Positions 56,301 to 64,000 of a stretch of DNA of 64,000 nt are shown here, piece after piece. Position numbers and translations under genes: made by a program. Below the pieces are notes generated by a model. That model ran no database searches. It had not been told where the DNA came from and worked only from the letters and a program-made list of their open reading frames with translations. The DNA lies in NCBI RefSeq assembly GCF_028554725.1, contig NC_071671.1:23807501-23871500 (forward strand), in the 5' to 3' direction. The stretch comes from Zeugodacus cucurbitae. Its lineage: Eukaryota; Arthropoda; Insecta; Diptera; Tephritidae. Position 1 is the first letter of the stretch, and each line of letters opens with the position of its first letter.

Positions 56301-59300
56301 GTATGTTTCTGCATAATCGAGGCTCCACAGCAACACCTCAACACCGTCACATGCGTTTACCCGGCGATCCATCTTCCACCAACGGAGACAATTAAATCTC
56401 GTCGGCAGGCGGTGAACTTAATTAGCATTTCAACAATGCCAAGCCGAACAAAGATGCACTCAGGAAGACGCACACACACCCACACACTCGCTTAATGCGA
56501 GATTGTTAGATAAATAGGCCTGCAGATAGGTAGACAAATGAGACAATGAACTAAGAAATCGCGTAATTACGCCTTAAAACAATGCTAAAGCAAGATTGGC
56601 TAGCCAAAGCCAGTTGCAGCGAAGGCTTTTAAGCACACGAACAATAATATCCACAAGCAAACATGCGTCGGAGCTAAGAGTGGAGTCTGAGTAGGCATTC
56701 CTTCGACGAGCTAAGTGGTAGACGAATATCGCATACAGGGTGTTGCGATTGGAACCGGATCGTTGGAAAAGACAGTGAAGTCGAAACTTGGAAGTAAAAC
56801 TTCCAGAACATCAAATATCTGGGAGCCTACAGAAGACTTAGTTGGGCCTTTTTCCTCGAAATTATAAAGTGTTGTCTTTTCCATGCGAGTTTCTAAGAGT
56901 TTTAAACGGAGTTAATGGTGGACGCTAATTCAGAAAGAATCTAAATCTGTGAGAATCTGTGGATCTTGCAAAGCTGCATTTGTTTTTCTCATTTGAATCT
57001 TCGGGAAATGAAGACCTTCATGGCCTTTCCAACATGAAGCTCAAAAATTTAATAGCGAACTGGGGTTCAGCCTTCGATCAAAGCAACTCACTTAATAAAC
57101 ATATCTGCAACCCGAGATAACGCAATTTTCAAGATTTCTTCTTGCACCCGAAGCAGGAAATGGCACCAAAAATCTTTCCTCTGCAAAGGACTTCTGAGAA
57201 TAGACTGGGACTTAGCGACTTCGTTAAGGTTATCTGAAGCTTCAAGATCCATCACTCCTTTGGATCAATATAGTTTCGATATGGAGATCTGATGTTCAGC
57301 CTTCGAGTAAGCAACACACTAACTGGTATCTTCAACCCGAGATACTGCAATCTTTATAATTTCTTCTTGTATCTAGACAGACGAAATGGATTCCGGCATA
57401 GACCAGACTTAGTTAAGGTTCTCTGAAGCACAAAAATCCATCACTCATTTGAACCTTTGTATAACACAACTGTAGGAAGCTTTGTTGGTCTCGGACGGCT
57501 ATAGATTAGCATTTTATATTCTCGAAATTCAACATAATTCACTCCATGTTTTTTTATTATGGGGATCTATGTATGAAAAAGTAGGAATCCATTTCGACCA
57601 TTCAAACCAACAGAAAAAAGAAAATTTTCTGTCTCAATTGAGTCACCCTTTACATGGCCTCCACTGCCATCGTCGACCTCTGGCTGTCAGCTGCAGCTGT
57701 TGCACGACCGTTACCACTCGTTTACTCTCCCGTTGTTGCCATTGCTGCTGCTTGCTACTGCTGGGTCTGCTGCACTCTTGGCCGCAACGGACACGATAAT
57801 GAATTGGCTCAATTCTTTTGCCAACTTTTTGGTACATTTGCGCCTTTCAGCGCTCCAGAGTGGTGCCAACAACAACAGAGCTCGTAACTTACAGGTGTGC
57901 GGACTGTTGCTAACTTGTATACCGTCCCGCTCTTTCTCTCCGCTCCTCTCCTTAGCACAGTTTTAACTAAAAATGAATGCGGTTGCTCAGACACAGTTGC
58001 TACTAAATGTTGCTGTTGTTGCTGCTGCCTTGGCAATTATTTTTGTGCACTTTTCTGTGCAACGCTGTGCGGTCGCTCCTTCATTCAGTGGTGCGAATGT
58101 GCGTTTGTGTGTGGCAATAAATTTCTGCTGTTGCTGCCAGTGCCTCCACTGCGGCGACTTCGCTCAGGTGTTGGCTGCCAGTAATTTGCCGCTTTGGATC
58201 AGTTACTTGCAATTTGTTTGTGAGCGAGCGTGTTGTTGCACGCTCTAATGCTGTGCTGGCTAAAGAGGAGTGTGCGTCGGAAGTTGCCAGGTAGCAATGT
58301 GTTGCTAATTGATTTAAGATGTTTTAAGCATTTGGTAATTAGTTGCATGCTTTGGTAGTGTGTGTATGAAATATAGTAATGTTTTGCGAAAAAGTATTTG
58401 AAAATATTGCATATCTTAAGGCGCTGTAGATTTTTGGTAGCGATTGATTGGCTCATTTTGAACTTTGCGGTAGTATTGTTTATAAAAGTTGTCTTAATGT
58501 TGCTATAACTAAGCCAAAACATGAGATGTTAACCGCACAACAGTTGCTTATTTTCACTCAGATTAATTTGAAATCAAATTTTTGAAAAAATCGAAAATTT
58601 TTAAATTTAACCTGATCAACACCGTTCATACAAATTACAGTAATTTATGCAATTTTCCGAATATATTTTTGAAATTTTGCAGTGTTATCAAGCGTATCGC
58701 TTATAGTTTTTACAACTTAAAATTTCAGTATTTGTTTCCTTACACAAAATTAGTTAAAAGTCCTGAATTAACGAATTTAAAGAATTTCAAACCTATAACT
58801 CCCAGGTATTCTAAAGAAATGTATAGTACAAGAGAATGAGAAAAGGATACCCACAGGCGCACATAGCAAAACCACTCATCACACAGAACAAATAAACATA
58901 GCCTCCCTCCCAGCAGCTCAAACGGTTTTACCATCAGCAAATAAATACGTAAACAAACAAGTTAACAGCAAAATTGTATATTAATACTTTATGATTTCAT
59001 TAAGCATTAGCGTTAAATGTATTTACAATACATTTATAAAACAAAAGCGAGAATCGGGAGCAGTTTCAGCAAGCGAAAGTAAACAGTGGCGCACAGCCCG
59101 AGAAAAAGAAAACAAAAACAAAAGCAAACGAAGCAATGATGAAGTGAAATAACAGGAAAGGGGAAGAGAACGGTGGAGAAGACTCATTGCTTGGCATATG
59201 AAGTCGTTGAGGTAGTCGGTGAGACAAAATGTTGCATACGTCAAGCATATAGTTATATCTATGTGTTAGCTTTGCCAAGTGTTCGAAAAATGTTTGAGAA

Positions 59301-59398
59301 ATTAAGTATTAAATAAAATTTAATAAAATTAAAAAATAAAATTATATATATACATATGTATATGAAAAAATATTTTTCTACAGAAAAATAAATTTATA
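53397..59398. other. Long spacer, no gene recognised
   Basis: About 6 kb of AT-rich DNA with (CAA)n tracts (53935-53955, 54260-54275, 54690-54770) and a run of twelve G at 55080-55092. At 57650-58250 there are CTG/TTG-rich frames on both strands that translate to poly-Leu/Ala/Cys and are read in several overlapping frames. No conserved motif, splice pattern or RNA gene can be supported. Confidence 0.5.
54330..54386. repeat. Facing (CA)n and (TG)n tracts
   Basis: A (CA)8 tract (54330-54345) and a (TG)10 tract (54366-54386) are separated by about 20 bases, giving a self-complementary structure that could form a hairpin or Z-DNA. Confidence 0.8.
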
Positions 59399-59582
59399 GA
59401 GTTGCCATCTTAAAAAATGTTAATCCTAAAAATGGAGAAATAATAAATTTTACAAATTTAATTTATTTTAAAAAAATATATATGGAAATCAATTCATAAA
59501 AAAATTATTTTAGACATGTATTGGCAACATTCTGAAAAATATAAATTTAATGTATAAATAAACTCCGCCAATAACCGTATAA

Positions 59583-59888
59583 TATATACTACTATTATAA
59601 AGAGGAAAGATTTGTATGTATGTTTGTAATAAATAAACTCAAAAACTACTGTGCCGATTTCAAAAATTCTTTCACCATTGGAAAGCTACATTCACCCCGA
59701 GTAACATGCGCTATATTTATTGCTGAATCTCAACTTTCTGGAAATAGTTCCCAGGTGAGGGTATCAAAAAGACTCCGTGATGGAAAATCTTAATCTAAAA
59801 CTGAAAATCGTATTGCAGCACAGCTGCTTGCTGAACAAAATTTCAAAATGTTTGTTTAAACCCGTGCGAAGCCGGAGCGGTCTGCTAT
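59583..59888 (+). mobile_element. Non-autonomous Helitron, copy 2, ~306 bp
   Basis: Aligned with the copy at 35040-35385 over its length, except for a deletion in the right third. The ends have decayed: TA instead of TC at the start and CTAT instead of CTAA at the end. The 3' hairpin sequence gcgaagccggagcgg is kept. Confidence 0.82.
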
Positions 59889-60137
59889 ATTTTATAAAAT
59901 AAAAAAAAAATAGAAATGGATTTTTTATAACAGAGTTGCCAGCTAACTAGGAAAAAAAAGCGAGTAAAAAATTTATAAAAATAGCGTTAGCGTAAAATTA
60001 CAAATGAATTATTGTGGAAAAATATAAAAACAAGTATGTGGAATTTAAATAAATGATTGTTAAAGGGTTGCCACCTCATCAAAAGTACCGCATTAGTATA
60101 TTACGCTAGATTATTTAAATTATTATCTATATGTAAA

Positions 60138-61312
60138 AACAAGTAAGGAAAGGCTAAGTTCGGGTACAACCGTACAATAGAATGTGTATGAAGGCTGACG
60201 TAATTCCTCTATTAAGTCCATTGTATTCACTATTAAGTCCATTGTATTTTTGAAAAACCTATACTATGGTATATACGACCTAGGGGAAGTTATGAACCGA
60301 TTTTAACCATTTTTGGTACAGAGACACAATATTAGAAGAAAAAGATTCCCTCTGAATTAAAATAAGATATCTGAGAGATTTACCGATATTTTCGGTAAAA
60401 AATTACCCGAAAACACTGAATTCTTCATATTCGATATCTAGGCATCGAGAAGTTATAGTCAGATTTCTAAATTTTTTTCACTGATACTGATCACATACAG
60501 TAGTTGTGGTAAAGTTTTATTATACTATCTTTCATTGGTTCCTTATGAATATATTATAAAGTGAAAGAATAACATGGAATTCAAAATTGAGTTCTATGGG
60601 AATTTGTCGTGCTTGTGAACCGATTTCTCCCATTTTCCACGTCATCAGGGTGTCAAGAAAATGCTATATACCGAATTTCATTGAAATCGGTCGAGTAGTA
60701 CCAAAGATATGGTCTTTGACCCAGAAGTGGGCGGCTACACGCCTATTTTCCATTTTGTAAAAAAATTTGAGTACAGCTTCCTTTTGCCATTTATTTTGCA
60801 AAATTTAGTGTTTGTGATGTTATTCGTTAGTGAGTTAACGCACTTTTAGTAATTTTCAACATAAACTTTGTATAGGAGGTGGGCGTGGTTATTATCCGAT
60901 TTCCACTATTTTCGTGGTGTATGATGGGGTACGTAAGGGAAACGACTGCAGAAAGTTTGGTTTGTTTAGCTTTTTTGGTTTGCGATAGTTCAAAACCTAT
61001 TAGTGGGCGTGGCCCCTTCCCCCAAAAAAATTAGATCCAAATATGCCCCTTCCTAGTGCGATCCTTTGTACCAAATTTTACTTTTATAACTTTATTTATA
61101 GCTTAGTTATGACACCATATTCGAAAGCATTTTTACTAAAGTTACAGCTTGCACAGACGGACAGACAGACATCCGGATTTCAAATCTACTAGTCACCCTG
61201 ATCACTTATATATGACTCTATATCTAACTCTTTTAGTTTTAGGTTTTACAAACAACCGTTAGGTGAACAAAACTTTAATACTCTCTTAGCTACTTTTGTT
61301 GCGAGAGTATAA
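60138..61312 (+). mobile_element. DINE-1/mini-me-like element, type A, copy A6
   Basis: Starts acaagtaaggaaaggctaag with the palindrome gttcgggtacaaccgtac (decayed) and ends with a GTCY microsatellite (cagacggacagacagac, about 61155-61171) and the 3' hairpin actctcttagctac / gttgcgagagtataa. The middle has diverged from copies A1, A2 and A4. Confidence 0.78.
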
Positions 61313-61918
61313 ATACAAAAATATAATAAAAGTTAAGCAAAGTTTAAAGAAATATAAGTCTGTACAACGTTGCCACCTTTCCAATGATATGTTTTAATAA
61401 AATAAGCTGATTCAAAAAATAAGCAAAGACGGATTCAATATAATTTAGTGGTAAAAAAATGAAAATACATATTTATGGCAACCCTTATGCCACATAATTA
61501 AAAATAAAGCAATGTTATTATTATTATTTTAACAAACAAATTTTAAACAAACTGAAAAGCAAAAATTAAGTTAAACAAAGTTTGAATGAATATAAGTCTT
61601 CGCAGGGTTACCACCTGTCTAAAGATATATGTTAATAAAATAATGTGGCTGACTACAAATGTATATTGTATGTACAAAAACACTAAAAAAGGATAAGCAA
61701 GGGGTAAAACAAAAATGTTCATTGAAGGCTTGCCACCTACCTAAAGATAATGTATAATTCGAATATGATAATTACATAATTTTTTCAATTATTGGTTATT
61801 AAAGAAATTATTTATGATGAAAATGATGCCAGCGATACATTTTAGTATAAATCATATTAAATTATATTAAAGTATAATCGCAAACTAACTAAAAAGATTT
61901 TTAATATACATATATATA

Positions 61919-62091
61919 CAGTTGAACTTCTGTAATTCGAACTTATATTATTCGAAGTTCTCCTTAAATCGAACTTTTGAATTGGCAATAGAAGTCAAAT
62001 TTCATACAAATTACTTTCCATAACCGGAAGTCTCTCTAATTCGAAGTCTTTTTGGTGGATTATGGTGATTCGAATTAGGGAAGGTCAACTG
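61919..62091. mobile_element. pogo-like MITE, complete, ~173 bp
   Basis: The inverted ends are cagttgaacttctgtaattc and its complement at 62069-62091, 19 of 23 bases matching. A TA precedes the left end. The TA on the right is no longer visible. There is no coding content. A truncated copy lies at 43588-43712. Confidence 0.8.
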
Positions 62092-62200
62092 TTTTTTTAT
62101 TTACAATAAAATTATTATTTACAATATAATTATTGAGAAAACAAAGCTGATAAATAAAGGAAATTAACTTAAAAATTTAATAAAGGGTTGCCACATTTTT

Positions 62201-64000
62201 CAAGATTTTTTTTTTATTAATAATAACGTTTATATATTTTCAGAGTCATTTATAGCATATCCTAAGGTTTATAGAGTAACAACTGCCTTGACTGTCAATA
62301 CCATTTAATCATTTATAAAGAATAGAGACTTATTTATCTGGCGCACACTGTATCTCACATTGTAAACATTGCATATTCATAGAGAACTCTCTCCAAAGCA
62401 AACACAAATACAAAAATTTGCTTCTAACTTTTGCATTAACAGCTTAGCTGCCTGGGCCACTTGAACAACCAGCCTATGCACACACAAACGAAATGACTGT
62501 AATATACACACGCATATACACAACGCATGTATTAAGAACTCCACAGCTGACGAGTTAAAAGTTGCAAATATATCATGAAAGGAAAATATTATTACTCATA
62601 CGCCACGTTAGATGCGCAACGCGGCGGTGGAAAATCTACAAAAAAAATCACAAACAACCTTACAAACACAGCGCTCAACGTTTGCAGCTGACTGTTGATT
62701 TTCTTGTTGTTGTTGTACGGCAAATTGTTTCACTCGCAAATAAAATAACGCGCGGGCACACATAGCGCATATGTACATAGTTGTCTGCGGCTGTGCGCCA
62801 ACGTGTGTTTTGCATGCTCACATACACAGCCAGCGCGCTACTTGTTTGTGTGTGTTTGTTAGCGCTTTTTTCTTCTCTTTGCATAGTGTATTTGCATAAC
62901 TGTTTTGTTACGCTTGAGAAAATTTGATTACCTGCAACAATAACATGCTGGAATAACACAATAACAAAGTGTGCGCAATGCGGTTTTGCGGCGCGTCGCC
63001 GCCGTGTGTTTGTTTCGTTGCTTGCCGCGCCGCCTCAAACCGCAACCAAAGCGGAAGCGGCACATTTAAATGTTGCGCTGCCATGTTAAATATTTGCACA
63101 CGGAATTATGCGCCACCTTGTGTGTGTGGCGACGGCGGCAACAATACGAAACAACAACAAAAAGTTCAACAACTACACAGAGTAAGTGCGCACACCGTGG
63201 CAGGGTGTGCGTTCACAGGCGGTAAGGTGAAAAGCAAGGGTTATTGCTGGCAAACTATGCAAGCGGAAATATAGCGCGCAACATTTGCTATTAGAAGCGC
63301 GTCTATTAAGCTATGCTTGAGTGCGCTGCGCGCTCAATCGTAACGCAGCGCCCTCTTATTGGCTGCCGACGGCGCGCTACAAACTGTCTCTCTGTTTACA
63401 GCTTTAAGCATACTTAGCGGCGCTAAACGTTTAATGAAGTAGTTGGTGGTTACGTACAATTCTGCGTAGATTGAAGGCTTGCGCTTGACAGGTGGCCGGC
63501 GTTAACTTAATTACGCAACCCACAGTAGTTAAATTTTTGAAGTTCTATGAAATTCTAAGCTACAATTCAACCTCAATCACTGCGCTTTCAGAACTATTTT
63601 TTCCGAAGCGCCTCCTTCCTGCTTGATTTGCTTGGTTTTCTTTCCATTCTCTTAAGCACATGCTAATTTATACATTTTAACTCTATAGTTATTGCATTAA
63701 ATTTTCGCATTTACGAGTATTAGCTTCACACAATTCCATATACATGTGTGCGCCTAAAGTTGTACTATCCTTGCTGCTGCCACTTTAGCGCTCATGAAAA
63801 CTACAAAATTCTTGAAAATTTCTTATCGCAAAATCTCAAAATTGTAGCGCAAATCGCTTTGACGTTCACTGACAATTAAAAACTCATTTCTTTCATTTGC
63901 AAGCAATCTACACGCGCGCGCTACGTCTTCCGTAGCATACTTTTGTGCGTTGCTGGTGTGTGTGTGTGGCAATTAGTTTGAATGTCTTGTAGTTTGCGCA
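62201..64000. other. Spacer with a GC-richer island, no gene recognised
   Basis: From about 62740 to 63420 the sequence becomes GC- and CpG-richer (cggcgcgtcgccgccg, gccgcgccgcctc, ctgcgcgctc) than anything else in the window, with CA/TG-rich words around it. The overlapping open frames at 62562-63274 on both strands have no recognisable domain. The island could be regulatory DNA or the edge of a gene beyond the window. Confidence 0.4.

Larger units (their letters stand above)
59399..62200. repeat. AT-rich decayed repeat with GTTGCCA boxes, block 2
   Basis: Boxes at about 59401 (gttgccatc), 59934 (gttgccagc), 60066 (gggttgccacct), 61363 (gttgccacct), 61605 (gggttaccacct), 61728 (cttgccacct) and 62187 (gggttgccaca), with inverted ones near 59522 and 61479. 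Between 61363 and 61728 successive boxes, counting the inverted one, are 116-126 bases apart and are followed by similar words (ctaaagatatatgttaataaaataa, ccaatgatatgttttaataaa). This suggests an old satellite with a unit of about 120 bases. A Helitron, a DINE-like element and a MITE are inserted in it. Confidence 0.55.

Noticed and set aside
57482..58248. Leu/Ala/Cys-rich frames as a secreted or membrane protein
   Set aside because: CTG/TTG-type low-complexity DNA gives open frames in all phases; nothing is conserved within them.
1..64000. LTR retrotransposons, endogenous viral genes, CRISPR arrays, rRNA genes
   Set aside because: No long terminal direct repeats with gag/pol content, viral protein motifs, regularly spaced short repeats or rRNA-like sequence were seen.

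Overview
No cellular gene can be recognised in this window. It looks like intergenic or deep intronic DNA of a dipteran, most likely a tephritid fruit fly (Bactrocera, Zeugodacus or Ceratitis type). The main reasons are a mariner remnant with DD41D catalytic spacing (the 'rosa' lineage, first described from Ceratitis rosa), DINE-1/mini-me-like elements carrying GTCY microsatellites, an RTE-like LINE of the kind often annotated as 'craniofacial development protein 2-like' in insects, and AT-rich spacers with (CAA)n and (CA)n tracts. The species assignment is inference.

Layout. 0-6.4 kb: 3' end of an RTE-like LINE, then a 2.9 kb structure in which two nearly identical 300 bp arms in inverted orientation enclose two head-to-tail DINE-like elements; then a deleted antisense LINE copy. 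6.4-12.6 kb: spacer with CCCGAA-palindrome repeats, a ~60 bp minisatellite and an unusual 5'-end-only LINE fragment. 12.6-17 kb: a DINE-like element split by an almost intact Tigger/pogo transposon, then another DINE-like element. 17-23.7 kb: a TATCGATA-rich block, an ATCACATC-rich diverged tandem array, a decayed RNase H-type LINE relic and a 325 bp duplication. 23.85-25.8 kb: a deleted piggyBac element with TTAA duplications. 28.6-35.4 kb: a LINE remnant, then a full-length RTE-like LINE with an uninterrupted 996-codon ORF inserted 5 bp inside a non-autonomous Helitron. 38-44 kb: several local repeats and a truncated MITE. 44.8-45.65 kb: the mariner relic. 48-53.4 kb: AT-rich repeat with GTTGCCA boxes holding a 670 bp MITE, then a broken LINE copy fused to a DINE fragment and a second type B DINE. 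59.4-62.2 kb: the same GTTGCCA-box DNA holding a Helitron, a DINE and a MITE. The rest is spacer.

How the parts relate. The clear coding capacity belongs to transposable elements: the LINE ORF (endonuclease plus reverse transcriptase), the Tigger transposase (one frameshift), and dead piggyBac, mariner and LINE relics. Several insertion orders can be read directly: Tigger into DINE (with an empty-site copy elsewhere in the window), LINE into Helitron, and Helitron, DINE and MITEs within the GTTGCCA-box repeat.
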